This document shows, piece by piece, positions 1 through 9,600 of a DNA stretch of 64,000 nt. Numbering within the stretch: position 1 is the stretch's first letter; every line of letters begins with the position of its first letter. The stretch covers positions 620,001 through 684,000 of the forward strand of contig CP065009.1 in the NCBI GenBank assembly GCA_016699755.1. The letters are read 5' to 3'. The notes beneath the pieces are model-generated. The model was not told the DNA's origin. It worked only from the letters and a program-made list of their open reading frames with translations, and ran no database searches. The position numbers and the translations under genes are program-made. The stretch comes from Candidatus Peregrinibacteria bacterium. Lineage in GTDB: Bacteria; Patescibacteriota; Gracilibacteria; CAIRYL01; GCA-016699755.

Positions 1-1146
1 AATTTCTTCAATGCTCATTGCTTTTCCAGAGGCGACTTCTTCTTTAATATCCATTTCTTGTCGCTTTTCTCGGTTCATATTTTTAAAGATTTCCCCAACA
101 TTTGTTTTATTCGGCAAAACTCCTTGAAGCTCAAAATTTGCGAGCATTTGTCGAAAAACTCCCAAGAGTTCTCGCACCGACCCCGAGCACTCTTCCGCAA
201 CATATTCCAGAACATCACGAGAAAAACTAAGATCCGACTCCTGACAACGCTCCTGCAAAATGGCAAGACGAGTTTCAAAATCTGGAAATTGAATATCCGC
301 CACCATACCCATAGAGAAGCGAGAGACAAGGCGCTCTTCTAAACCCTCAAGAAGGCTTGGGGCACAATCGGATGAGAGAACAATTTGTCGATTATGAAGA
401 TTGAGATCGTTAAAAATGTGAAAGAGAATTTCTTGTGTTCGCTCTTTTCCTCGAATGAATTGTACGTCATCAAGCATAAAAACGTCTGCGCGACGATATT
501 TATCACGGATTTGATCGCCTTTTCCGCTTCGTACAGCATTCACCACTTCATCAACAAAGTTTTGTGTTTGAAGGAGGAGAATATTCGCATCTGGCGTTTC
601 TTCAGCAATACGATTCCCAATGGCATGCATGAGGTGAGTTTTTCCAAGCCCAACTCCACCAAAGAGAAAGAGGGGGGAGTATTTTTGTCCTGGGGCATTC
701 GCCACTGCTTCCGCCGCCGCGTGAGCAAGAGCGCTTCCAGAGCCAACAATAAAGTTTTCAAATGTCAAAGAAGGATTAAGGAATCGGCGTGCCAATCCCA
801 TTTGAATACGGGAAATGGTAAACGGTTCTTGTTTTTTTACGGGAGAAGATTTTCGGAAAGTTCCCGAGAAAATATTGCGTGGATCAAAGTCAGATTGTTG
901 CTCTAAAGTGCCATCCACCTCAAAAAGCACATTTTCGGAATTTGGGAAAAACTGTTGAGAGGCAGAAAGAATAGCGTCTTTTGCGTTGCTCTCAAGCCAT
1001 CCACGAAAAAACTCTCGAGGAATTCCCACTACGAGCGTATTTTTTTCTACTCGCAAAAGAGCAGTTTTTTGAAAGTAGGTAAGGATATGTGCCTTAGGAA
1101 GTATTTCTGCCGATTTTTCAACAATTTTATACCATTCGCTCATCAT
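1..1146 (-). CDS. dnaA: Chromosomal replication initiator DnaA (3' part outside window)
   Basis: Reading the minus strand from two adjacent ATGs (1146 or 1143) gives an open frame running off the left edge (about 381 codons). The AAA+ domain is clear: a Walker A segment FGGVGLGKTHL, a Walker B segment MLDDVQF, then a stretch ending LVSRFSMG that fits the DnaA sensor/arginine region. DnaA binds DnaA boxes at oriC, oligomerises with ATP and opens the duplex. The N-terminal helicase-loader-contact domain (about residues 1-70) is present. The DNA-binding HTH domain IV lies beyond the edge; the last visible residues (MSIEEI) are its beginning. The start overlaps the trxB stop (TGA 1145-1143) by 1-4 nt, implying translational coupling in a ccdA-trxB-dnaA operon, an unusual setting since dnaA normally heads its own dnaA-dnaN unit near oriC. 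I saw no cluster of DnaA boxes nearby. Confidence 0.93.
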   Translation of the reverse strand, partial: MMSEWYKIVEKSAEILPKAHILTYFQKTALLRVEKNTLVVGIPREFFRGWLESNAKDAILSASQQFFPNSENVLFEVDGTLEQQSDFDPRNIFSGTFRKSSPVKKQEPFTISRIQMGLARRFLNPSLTFENFIVGSGSALAHAAAEAVANAPGQKYSPLFLFGGVGLGKTHLMHAIGNRIAEETPDANILLLQTQNFVDEVVNAVRSGKGDQIRDKYRRADVFMLDDVQFIRGKERTQEILFHIFNDLNLHNRQIVLSSDCAPSLLEGLEERLVSRFSMGMVADIQFPDFETRLAILQERCQESDLSFSRDVLEYVAEECSGSVRELLGVFRQMLANFELQGVLPNKTNVGEIFKNMNREKRQEMDIKEEVASGKAMSIEEI

Positions 1147-2063
1147 ATATCGCTGTGTTGATAAAATTCGTGCGCCGCTTTTGCCGCCACCGCCCCCTCT
1201 CCAACCGCAGTCGCATTCTGTGCAAATTTTTCGCTTGCTGTTGTATTATCTCCTGCCGCAAAAACACCAGATATATTTGTTCGCTGTCCACTGTCGACCA
1301 CAAGATACCCTTCGGAATCGAGATCGACCCCAAGTTGTTTTGCCAATGTATTTTCAGGATTTGCGCCAATCTCAATAAAAAGTCCACGAATATCTCTGGT
1401 TTCTCCATTTTTTAAGAGAACGCGCTCCATTTTGGCACCCCCCTGAACCTCTGCAATTTCCGTGAGAAATTCTACAATAATTTTTGGGTTATTATTGATT
1501 TTTTCCACCAATACCGCGTCTGCCCGAAAATGATCTTTGCGGACAAAAACCCGAACCGACTCGCAAATATCCGCAAGATACAACGCCGCTTCTGCGGCAG
1601 AATTTCCAGCACCAACCACGGCAACAGGAAGGTTTCGATAAAACATACCGTCGCAGGTGGCGCAATAGGTTAATCCTTTTCCGTAATATTCTTCTTCTCC
1701 AAGAACACCAAGTTTTCGTCGCTTTGTGCCAGTAGAAAGGAGAATGGATTTTGCACGATATTCTCCAGTAATAGTGCCCTTCACCAAAAAATCCCCTTCT
1801 GGCATTTTGGTGATCTCATCAACGGTATCAAACACCACGTCTGCACCATTTTCCTTTGTCTGATCCATCATTTTTTGCGCAAGTTCTTGTCCAGGGATAG
1901 AGAGAAATCCTGGGTAATTTTCTACCTCACCAGATGCCCCCATTTGCCCGCCAGGTTGTGCGCCAATAAGCGCAACATTCATTCTATACCGCGCACAGTA
2001 AATAGCACAGGTGTAAGCGGCAGGACCAAGTCCTATTATAAGGAGATCGCGTGAAGAAGACAT
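1143..2063 (-). CDS. trxB: Thioredoxin reductase (NADPH, FAD)
   Basis: A 306-residue protein from the ATG at 2063. It has the FAD-binding motif GLGPAA near the N-terminus, the redox-active CATC pair (Cys134, Cys137), a second nucleotide-binding motif GAGNSAAEAA and the C-terminal FAD motif VFAAGDN. These define the low-molecular-weight thioredoxin reductase family, which moves electrons from NADPH to thioredoxin or related thiol proteins in the cytoplasm. An upstream in-frame ATG at 2111 would add 16 residues with no match to the family, so 2063 is preferred. It lies 71 nt after a CcdA/DsbD-type membrane gene and overlaps dnaA. The pair trxB-ccdA suggests a route that carries reducing power across the membrane to extracytoplasmic thiols. 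Confidence 0.93.
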   Translation of the reverse strand: MSSSRDLLIIGLGPAAYTCAIYCARYRMNVALIGAQPGGQMGASGEVENYPGFLSIPGQELAQKMMDQTKENGADVVFDTVDEITKMPEGDFLVKGTITGEYRAKSILLSTGTKRRKLGVLGEEEYYGKGLTYCATCDGMFYRNLPVAVVGAGNSAAEAALYLADICESVRVFVRKDHFRADAVLVEKINNNPKIIVEFLTEIAEVQGGAKMERVLLKNGETRDIRGLFIEIGANPENTLAKQLGVDLDSEGYLVVDSGQRTNISGVFAAGDNTTASEKFAQNATAVGEGAVAAKAAHEFYQHSDI

Positions 2064-2134
2064 AACAGATGAAGAAAAGAAAAATTCTATTAGGAACTCA
2101 TTCTCTGTCAAAGCGCTCCTTTTTTCAAGAGGGG

Positions 2135-2874
2135 TTACTTTACTAATTTTTCTTCAAAATGCTCCGCAATTTTTTTCTCGATTTCCAAACCTCCGTCATA
2201 CCCGATACGAACAAGCTTTGCTTCAACAATTTTATCAATACCAGTAAAAATGGCAATTCCCACAATGAGTATAAGAACGCCGAGACCTCTGCGAAAAATT
2301 CCTCTTGGATTTCTTGTCCATTGTATTTTTTGGAGAAATTTTTGCCCAAAAAAGGCGATAAGAAAAAGAACAAAGGAAAGTCCGCACGAATAGAAAAAAA
2401 GGTCGATTATGCCAGTAAAAAAACTTTCGGGGAGCACTTTCGCAAGAATAAGAAGATAGACAGGGGAGCAACTCGAAAAAACAAGACCAAGCGCCGCTCC
2501 CAAGAAAAAGAGTCCCCAAATCCCTCTTTTTTTCCGGCAGAATCAAGAACTGCTTGTGAAACATTACCAAATTTTAGAGAGAGGGAAATTTTTTCCCAAA
2601 TCTCCGGAAAAATAGTAATCATTCCAAAAAAGAAGAGAATCCCTCCAGAAACATGTTCCCATGTACTCTGCGGAATGGCGATAAGGAGTGTTGACACCTT
2701 GAGGAGAAGCGTAAAAAGAACAATGAAAATTGCAAGCGAGAGTGTAATAATAAGGGGACGCACTGAGCGTTTTCCAGAAAATGTTCCTCCAAGAATCACA
2801 GGAAGCACAGGAAGCACACACGGAGCAAGCGCAGTAAGAACTCCTGCGCCAAAAGAAAAAAGGAGTGGTTCCAC
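2135..2874 (-). CDS. ccdA: CcdA/DsbD-type transmembrane thiol electron carrier, frame broken at an A7 run
   Basis: Starts with GTG at 2874. The first frame reads MEPLLFSFGAGVLTALAPC..., with the family's first conserved Cys in LAPCVLPVLP. The second half (LGAALGLVFSSCSPVY, the second conserved Cys) lies in the -1 frame. The switch falls at seven adenines on the coding strand (T7 at 2527-2533): GGA AAA AAA GAG in the first frame, an A-AAA-AAA slippery heptamer. A -1 shift there restores about 246 residues with roughly six membrane segments, the normal size for CcdA. Without a shift the product ends near 2407 with an unrelated tail. Family role: relays electrons from cytoplasmic thioredoxin to exported thiol proteins; adjacent trxB fits. 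Possible explanations are programmed -1 frameshifting or transcript slippage, a real mutation, or a base-calling indel in a homopolymer; the sequence alone cannot decide. Confidence 0.75.
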
Positions 2875-2897
2875 GGATTTTTAAAAAGATTTTTGAG

Positions 2898-2906
2898 TTA
2901 TTATCA
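2898..2906 (-). promoter_or_regulatory. Extended -10 promoter for ccdA-trxB-dnaA
   Basis: Minus strand reads TGATAATAA (TG, one base, TAATAA). The predicted start of transcription is about 17 nt before the GTG at 2874, the same spacing as at better promoters in this window. No good -35 box is visible. Confidence 0.35.
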
Positions 2907-3110
2907 TTCTTTGGGGATGCATTTTAGGAGGAGAAATTTTACTTTTTTTCGATTATGCTTTTTCAACTGGAAACACCTCTCTGTTTACAGTTTTGAATAA
3001 AAAATATACTCATAGTGTAATTTTGAAAGAACCAAGAGGTCAAGAAATTCTCAAAGCTTCCTTTTTTTTGTGCAACTCCGTAGGCTTTGCGAGATCTTTT
3101 ATTTGTATTT

Positions 3111-4322
3111 ATGAAAAAATTCCTTCTTCTTTTTCTGATTACCCCTCTTCTTTCTGCTTGCTCTCCTTCTCTCTCTTCGAAAAACGAAATTGTTCCAACA
3201 TCACAAAAAAAAGAGGAAACAGAAATGCGATTAAGTCGTGACATACTCAATGAATCACTCACACTCGGGACGAAATTTTTACTGGAAAATCAAAAACCAG
3301 AAGGAAACTTTGAGTACGAATATAACTTTCTCACGCGGTCATATAGAGAAGATGATAACCAAGTACGGCAAGCCGGAGCACTTTGGGGAATCTCACTGAT
3401 TCATGCGGAAAATCCTTCAGAAGAAACAGAAGCCGCACTTAAAAAAGGGCTCGCTTTTTTTCGAGAACATTCTCAAAAAACAAATTTTGGCGGACGTTTT
3501 GTTGTGTATCCCAGAGATTCCCAAGGAAGTACCGGAACCGTTGCTCTTGTTGCCCTTTCACTTATTGAGTGGCTCCGAAGTGATAATACTATTGAGAATC
3601 GCGCCCAATACGAAGCAGATTTAAACGAATATCTCTCATTTCTCCGATCACTCCGAAAAGAGAATGGGCAATTCTTTTCCCAATTTGAATATAAAAATGG
3701 TACTGGAAAAGGAAACCCATCACCCTACTTTGATGGAGAATCACTTTTAGCACTCACGAAAGCGGCAAAGTATTTGAATTATTCCGAATTTGTTCCAGAG
3801 ATTATGGAATCTGCCGAAGCAATGTACAAACAAAATGTGACACTCGCTCTTCAAAAAAATCCAGACAGCACAACTACAAAAGGATTTTATCAATGGGGAA
3901 GCATGTCGTTTTATGAGATTTATACAGCTGAGTGGAAAGGTTATAAGCCATATGCAAAGCGAACAATAGAAATGGCATACTGGATGATTGACACGCACAA
4001 AATACTTACACGCACCAGAAACACAGCATATGCGTATGAGGGAATTGTTTCTGCATGGGAACTCGCACGTCTTACAAAAGAAACAAAAGCACAGAAATAT
4101 TTTACAAGTGTTATTGATGAAGGACTCCAGAAACTCACGAGCTGGCAAGTGGGTCACTCTTGGCAAAATGACTATCTCAAACACTCTGCGGACAAGAATG
4201 ACACAAACGCACTCGGAGGCATTATGAACAGCGCAAACGAGCCAAGACTTCGCATTGATGTTACTCAACACCAAATGCACGCAGTCCTTTTAACGCGACA
4301 ATTCATGCTTGAGGGAAAATAG
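3111..4322 (+). CDS. Lipoprotein with predicted alpha/alpha-toroid domain, function unknown
   Basis: The ATG at 3111 begins a typical lipoprotein signal, MKKFLLLFLITPLLSAC, with lipobox LSAC (Cys17 would be lipidated). A short Lys/Glu-rich spacer follows, then about 360 residues of regularly spaced amphipathic helices with short loops (for example GALWGISLIHA, YFDGESLLALTKAAKYL, AYEGIVSAWELARL). That pattern resembles alpha/alpha-toroid folds, as in terpenoid-cyclase-like proteins or six-hairpin glycosidases and lyases. I recognise no catalytic signature and assign no reaction. A possible weak promoter TTGAAT-N17-TGTAAT lies at 2993-3021, giving a leader of about 80 nt. The gene is separated by 26 nt from an insertion sequence. 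Presumed location: outer face of the cytoplasmic membrane. Confidence 0.6.
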   Translation: MKKFLLLFLITPLLSACSPSLSSKNEIVPTSQKKEETEMRLSRDILNESLTLGTKFLLENQKPEGNFEYEYNFLTRSYREDDNQVRQAGALWGISLIHAENPSEETEAALKKGLAFFREHSQKTNFGGRFVVYPRDSQGSTGTVALVALSLIEWLRSDNTIENRAQYEADLNEYLSFLRSLRKENGQFFSQFEYKNGTGKGNPSPYFDGESLLALTKAAKYLNYSEFVPEIMESAEAMYKQNVTLALQKNPDSTTTKGFYQWGSMSFYEIYTAEWKGYKPYAKRTIEMAYWMIDTHKILTRTRNTAYAYEGIVSAWELARLTKETKAQKYFTSVIDEGLQKLTSWQVGHSWQNDYLKHSADKNDTNALGGIMNSANEPRLRIDVTQHQMHAVLLTRQFMLEGK

Positions 4323-4348
4323 AAGATTTCTTATCGGAAATATTTTTT

Positions 4349-4361
4349 GGCTCTTGAGTAG
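4349..4361. repeat. Left terminal inverted repeat of the IS
   Basis: GGCTCTTGAGTAG, exact complement of 5046-5058. Confidence 0.8.
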
Positions 4362-4367
4362 CAGATT

Positions 4368-5018
4368 TTAAAATTTCTTCAAAATCTTTAGCATTTTATC
4401 ATAAAGATTCTGATCTTTATAGTTCCATCGGAACTCACATTCTTTCAGATGAAGATTAAACTTATGAGAAGCAATACCGTTGAATTTAGAGAGTCTTCTC
4501 TTGGCAAATGACCAGAAAGATTCTATGCCATTCACATGGCATTTTCCTCGAGCAAATTCATCATGGGAATGGTAGACACGATAGTGATCATACCCATTTA
4601 GAATGAGTCCGTCATAAGCCCTCCAGCCATCGGTGTGGATAGTGGAACCTTCGAGTATTTTTCCCTGTATGATAGGCAATAACTCTTCTCTACTGCATTT
4701 CTTTACGATGGTTACTGATACTTTTCCGTCTCGTTTAAGTATACCAAAGACTGGTGTTTTTCCGGCTGCCCCTCTTCCTCTTTTACCTCGTACTCTTTTA
4801 GCTCCAAAATAACTTTCATCAAGTTCAAACTCTCCAGATTCCTTACTTTGAGCGATGGCGTGAAGAGTTATTTTTTCTCGGAAGATATTAAAATACCGAT
4901 CAATAGTCCTTCGATTTATTTCTAGAATTCTTGCTGTTTTTGAGGCATCGATATCTTCACAAAAACACATCAATATTTTTTTTATTTTGTAGTCTGATAT
5001 TTTGGCGTGTTTAAGCAT
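4368..5018 (-). CDS. IS1595-family (ISXO2/IS1016-like) DDE transposase
   Basis: A 216-residue protein that fills the insertion sequence. Residues about 10-50 form a helix-turn-helix (SKTARILEINRRTIDRY). The catalytic core follows: ELDESYFG holds the first acidic residue, HTDGWRAYD the second, and HVNGIESFWSFAKRRL the third region of the ISXO2-like fold, with a typical KRGRGAAGKTPVFG stretch after the first. It catalyses cut-and-paste or replicative transposition of its own element. The frame is uninterrupted and both terminal repeats are present, so the element may be active. Its N-terminus lacks the CxxC zinc ribbon of longer IS1595 transposases, as in IS1016. Confidence 0.9.
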   Translation of the reverse strand: MLKHAKISDYKIKKILMCFCEDIDASKTARILEINRRTIDRYFNIFREKITLHAIAQSKESGEFELDESYFGAKRVRGKRGRGAAGKTPVFGILKRDGKVSVTIVKKCSREELLPIIQGKILEGSTIHTDGWRAYDGLILNGYDHYRVYHSHDEFARGKCHVNGIESFWSFAKRRLSKFNGIASHKFNLHLKECEFRWNYKDQNLYDKMLKILKKF

Positions 5019-5045
5019 GTTGAGAGGATAATCGAAATGATTTTC

Positions 5046-5058
5046 CTACTCAAGAGCC
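5046..5058. repeat. Right terminal inverted repeat of the IS
   Basis: CTACTCAAGAGCC, exact complement of the left repeat at 4349-4361. Confidence 0.8.
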
Positions 5059-5063
5059 ATAAA

Positions 5064-6434
5064 CTATCTAATCCCCTCTTCTAACATTTTTCGCAACTCA
5101 CTTTTATGAATCCGCTCTTGCTTCATGTTGTCTCTATGACGTACAGTAACGGTGTCGTCTTCTTTCGTATCGTAATCGATCGTAATAGAAAACGGCGTTC
5201 CGATTTCATCTTGTCGGCGATAACGTTTTCCAATAGAACCTCCATCATCGTACTCGCACGAAAACAAGCCAGAAAGATCATTAAAAATTTCCTGAGCAAT
5301 TTCTGAGAGTCCGTCTTTTTTCATAAGCGGTAAAATAGCGACAGAAACCGGTGCAATGCGTGGAGGAATTTTTAGCACCGTTCGCGACTCTCCATCATCT
5401 AGCATTTCTTCAGTATACGATTCGCACAGTACTGCAAGCACCGAACGGTCGAGACCAAAGGTTGGCTCTAGTACATGAGGAATGAAAACTTCATTTGTTA
5501 CCGGATCACGATATTTCAATTCTTTTCCAGAAAACTTCTCGTGCTGACTCAAGTCGAAATCTGTTCGATACGCAAGTCCGTAGAGCTCTTTTCGCCCAAA
5601 GGGGAAGTCGTACTCAATATCAACCGTTCGCTTACTGTAGTGCGAGAGCTTTTCTTTTGCGTGCTCCAAATCGTGACATCTTTCTAGACTCAGTCCGATG
5701 AGTTGACACCAAGCTTTCATGTCGTTTTGCCACTGCACAAAAAGTGTTTCCCAGTCTTCTTCACGGAGAAAATATTCGATTTCCATTTGTTCAAATTCGA
5801 GAAGGCGAAAGATAAAATTTCCGGGAGTAATTTCGTTTCGAAAAGCTTTTCCAATTTGTGCCACTCCAAAGGGAAGTCGAACTCGACAGGAATCGAGAAT
5901 ATTTTTAAATTCCAAAAATATAGCCTGTGCAGTCTCTGGTCGCAAAAATGCTGTAGAGTCTTCTCCTGTTTTTGCCATTTGCGTTTGAAACATAAGGTTA
6001 AACTTCCGTGCTTCTGTAAGATCTTTTGAGCCACAGTTCGGGCAGGAGAGAGCATTTTCTCGAATGATTTTTGTCACTTCTTCATCTGTTTTTCCCTCGC
6101 AATCAATGTTCAGGGCATCTTCTACAAGATGATCGGCACGAAGACGCGCACGGCAATTTTTACAATCGACAAGCTGATCGCTAAAACCGGCGACATGTCC
6201 GCTTGCTTCCCATGTTTTAGGATGAAGGAGAATCCCTCCATCAATTCCAAGGATATCCTGACGTTTCTGCACAAAAGTCTTCCACCACAAACGCTTAATG
6301 TTATTTTTGAGTTCCACTCCATAGGGACCATAGGTATACGAATTGGCAAATCCTCCGTAAATCGCAGAACCAGGATATAAAAATCCGCGACGCTTTGAGA
6401 GAGACACAATTTGATCAAGCGAAGTAGCAGGCAT
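5064..6434 (-). CDS. glyS: Glycyl-tRNA synthetase, alpha2 (single-chain class II) type
   Basis: A 456-residue protein with the class II core: FANSYTYGPYG near the N-terminus, a CxxC pair (CKNC) later matched by CPNCGSKDL as a zinc-ribbon insertion, motif 2 around FRNEITPGNF, FEQMEIEYF and motif 3 FGLDRSVLAVL. The C-terminal anticodon-binding domain begins around residue 355. This is the dimeric type found in archaea, eukaryotes and many CPR, Mycoplasma and Gram-positive bacteria, not the alpha2beta2 E. coli type. It charges tRNA-Gly. A longer frame opens at 6524, but a promoter (6459-6487) lies inside that extension and places transcription start near 6452, supporting the ATG at 6434. An IS1016-like element has inserted just beyond its stop. 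Confidence 0.95.
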   Translation of the reverse strand: MPATSLDQIVSLSKRRGFLYPGSAIYGGFANSYTYGPYGVELKNNIKRLWWKTFVQKRQDILGIDGGILLHPKTWEASGHVAGFSDQLVDCKNCRARLRADHLVEDALNIDCEGKTDEEVTKIIRENALSCPNCGSKDLTEARKFNLMFQTQMAKTGEDSTAFLRPETAQAIFLEFKNILDSCRVRLPFGVAQIGKAFRNEITPGNFIFRLLEFEQMEIEYFLREEDWETLFVQWQNDMKAWCQLIGLSLERCHDLEHAKEKLSHYSKRTVDIEYDFPFGRKELYGLAYRTDFDLSQHEKFSGKELKYRDPVTNEVFIPHVLEPTFGLDRSVLAVLCESYTEEMLDDGESRTVLKIPPRIAPVSVAILPLMKKDGLSEIAQEIFNDLSGLFSCEYDDGGSIGKRYRRQDEIGTPFSITIDYDTKEDDTVTVRHRDNMKQERIHKSELRKMLEEGIR

Positions 6435-6458
6435 GAAGAACAAAAAAAGAGCAGAAGA

Positions 6459-6487
6459 ATCATAAGGGGAAGGAGAGATAAATTCAA
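6459..6487 (-). promoter_or_regulatory. Promoter for glyS
   Basis: Minus strand: TTGAAT (6487-6482), 17 nt, TATGAT (6464-6459). Predicted leader about 18 nt to the ATG at 6434. It decides the glyS start. Confidence 0.6.
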
Positions 6488-6523
6488 TCTCCTTGTTCCA
6501 AATTCTTCTTTTTTTAAAAAACA

Positions 6524-6538
6524 TATTACAATGTAATA
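6524..6538. promoter_or_regulatory. Perfect 7-1-7 palindrome between glyS and treY, possible operator
   Basis: TATTACA-A-TGTAATA lies between the divergent glyS and treY promoters. Its position suits a repressor or activator site, but no regulator is identified. Confidence 0.35.
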
Positions 6539-6546
6539 CTTTTTTC

Positions 6547-6574
6547 TTGACTCTCTTGAAAAAATAAGAAGAAT
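6547..6574 (+). promoter_or_regulatory. Promoter for treY
   Basis: TTGACT (6547-6552), 16 nt, AAGAAT (6569-6574). Predicted leader about 20 nt to the ATG at 6601. The -10 box is weak. Confidence 0.4.
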
Positions 6575-6600
6575 AAGAACAGTTTTTTATTTTTCAAAAC

Positions 6601-9600
6601 ATGGAAGGAGGAAAAAAAGAGTACATTCCAGAGAGCACCTATCGTTTCCAACTCAATGAAGATTTTACGTTTAAAGAAGCAGAAAAACTTCTCCCTTACC
6701 TTCAAGAACTCGGAGTGGGGAGCCTCTATCTTTCGCCTATTACACAGGCACAAAAAGGAAGTCGACATGGATACGACATTACCGATCCCAACAAAATAAA
6801 TCTGGAACTTGGTGGCGAAGAGGAATTTGAGAAACTCGCTTCTGCTACTCAAGCACACCAAATGAAGATGCTCATCGATTTTGTGCCAAATCATATGGCA
6901 ATAGAAAAGGGGGGGAATCTGTTTTGGCAGGATGTCCTTGAAAATGGAAAAAAAAGTCAATATGCGTATCTCTTTGACATTCACTGGGAAGACGGGGAAG
7001 GAAAAATTCTTCTTCCCTTTCTCGGAGATCACTACAAAAATATCCTGAGGAATGGAGAATTAAAAACGGTATACAATCCAGAAAATGGTGATTTTACACT
7101 TGCTTACTACGATAACCCATTCCCCATTGATCCAAAAACATATCCTCATATTCTCGAACCGCTTCTTAAAAATTTGGAGTCTGAAGACGAGAAAAAAACA
7201 TTTAGAAAGATCCTTTTTCGACTCAAAAATCTCTCCAATGGAAACGACGAATCTCCTGCTGCTATTGAAGTTCGGAGAGAAAACAGCATCGCTTTAAAAA
7301 AAGAGATTCAAGAATTTTTTTTCGACGAATCTCACAGAGAAGCCCTTTTGCAATATCTCGAAAAACTCAATGGAACACCCAGAGATATAGAGAGCTTTGC
7401 TGATCTTGATGCTCTTATTACGCAACAGCATTATGTTCTCAAGTACTGGAGAACAGCCGCTGACGAAATTAATTATCGCCGTTTTTTTGATATAAACGGT
7501 CTCGGTGGATTGCGACAAAAAGATAAACGTGTTTTTGATGCAACCCACAAAATGATTTTGCGACTTATTTCAGAAGGAAAAATAGATGCTCTCCGCATCG
7601 ACCATCCCGATGGATTGTATGATCCGAAACAGTATTTTCAGTGGATTCAGGATTCAGTCAACAAAAAAATATATGTTGTTGCAGAAAAAATACTCGCCGG
7701 ATACGGAGAAGATCATGAACAGATTCCAGAAAAATGGGCAGTAAGCGGAACTACTGGCTATGATGCGCTCAACGCAATAAATGGACTTCAGGCGGACGCT
7801 GAGGGAACAGAAAATATTTCGGGTATTTACACAAGATTTCGGAAGAGTGAAGAGATCGCAGATTTGCAAGAAGAAGTAGCAAAAGAATTTGGAGATGCTT
7901 GCAAAAATGTTGTCAGCAGACTCTATGAAAAAATGCATCCCGAAAAGAGTGTTGAAGACATGATTTACGAAACAAAAAAATGGGTACTTCGATATATTTT
8001 AGCTTCCGCTCGAAACTATCTCACCGAAAAGCTCAAAAAAGTTGCAAAACAGAGATTGGGTGCATGTGACTATTCTTATGAATCTCTTACAACCGCTCTC
8101 GAAATTTTCATGGCATCGTATCCCGTTTATCGCACATATCTCTCAGAGAACGACTCCAGAATAAATGAAAGTGACACAAGATATATCAGAGAGGCAATTG
8201 AGGGAGCAAAAAAACGATGTCATGGGGAGGAAAAGGATCCCGACAGTCGACCAGATACAGAACTCGTCATCGATTTTATACAAAAGACCCTGCTCTGTGT
8301 TTCTCAAAATAAAAATGAGTCGGGGCACAAGGAGGCGAGTGAGTTTTCGGGAGCACTACAGCAATACACCACCGCCCTTATTGCTATTGCAGAAGAGAAT
8401 ACGCAAGCCTACAGACACTTCCCTCTTTCTTCATTGAATGAAGTGGGCGCTTCTCTTGAACACCCCACCAGTACTACAAGGGATTTTCACCACTTTTCGC
8501 AAGAACTCCTCAAAAATTCTCCAAACGGAATGGTAACTCTTTCTACACACGACACAAAAAGGTCAGAAGATGTCCGTGCTCGAATAAACGCTCTTTCTGA
8601 ATTTCCCGATGAGTGGAAAGACAACCTCGCTCGTTGGAGCGTAATGAACGCTGACAAAAAGACAAATGGAGATAGTTCTCATAAAACACCACAAAACCTT
8701 CCCTCGAAAAATGATGAGTATCTCTTCTATCAAATACTTTTGGGAGCATGGCCACACGAAGAACCAAAAACAGAAGAGGCTTGGAACACCTTCGTTTTCC
8801 GAATACGAAACTATATGCTCAAGGCAGCGAAAGAGGCAAAAACAGAAACCAGCTGGATTGATCAAAATCAATCATACGAAAACGCTCTCACAAGATTTGT
8901 AGAGTTGGTTATGGACAGAAAAAAATCGGAAATTTTTCTCGATGATTTTCAGATATTTCAGAAAAAAATTGACGCACTGGGAAAACGCAACAGCCTTCTG
9001 CAAGTAGTCCTCAAAAATACTATGCCGGGAATGCCGGACACCTACCAAGGAAATGAGATTTTTGATGATAGTTTGGTTGATCCAGATAACAGAAGATCTA
9101 TCGATTTTTCATATCGCTCAAACCTTTTGCAAAGATTAGAGAAATATACAGAGAGTCTTTCCTCCGAAAAAATAGAACTTCTCTTTCAGGATTCTAATGA
9201 GAGCGGATTTTCTGGAAGAGAAAAAAAAGACGCTCTCAAGCTTTGGATAACACAACAAACACTTCGTGTACGAAAGAAATTAGGTGATGTTTTTACACAA
9301 GGAGATTACACACCAATTTTTGGAGAAGGAGAATCGGTAGCGGATCATCTTATTGCTTTTTCACGTTCTCATGGGGAAGAAGAAGTAATTACCGTTGCAA
9401 CGCGACTTTCGGGGAAACTTCTTAAAAAAGAAGCAGGAACAGAAAAAGAAGCATGGGGAGAAGATAAAATCGTTCTCAAAAATACACCAGAAGGTGTGCA
9501 AAGGAGGTATCGAGATATTCTTACGGGAAACATTTTTGACGCAAAAGATAACACCCTTCCACTTGCAAAAGTGCTCTCGGTTCTTCCTGTTGCAGTTTTA

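Larger units (their letters stand above)
4349..5058 (-). mobile_element. IS1595-family insertion sequence, IS1016-like group, about 710 bp
   Basis: One transposase frame is bounded by a perfect 13-bp inverted repeat (GGCTCTTGAGTAG at 4349-4361 and its complement at 5046-5058). Size and the short transposase without an N-terminal zinc ribbon match the IS1016 group. No target duplication is obvious: the 8-mers just outside the repeats differ (tatttttt and ataaacta), so the exact ends or the age of the insertion remain open. The element sits 5 nt past the glyS stop codon and does not damage either neighbour. Confidence 0.85.

Noticed and set aside
5064..6524. glyS starting at ATG 6524
   Set aside because: The extra 30 residues do not resemble the family and contain the promoter that starts transcription near 6452.
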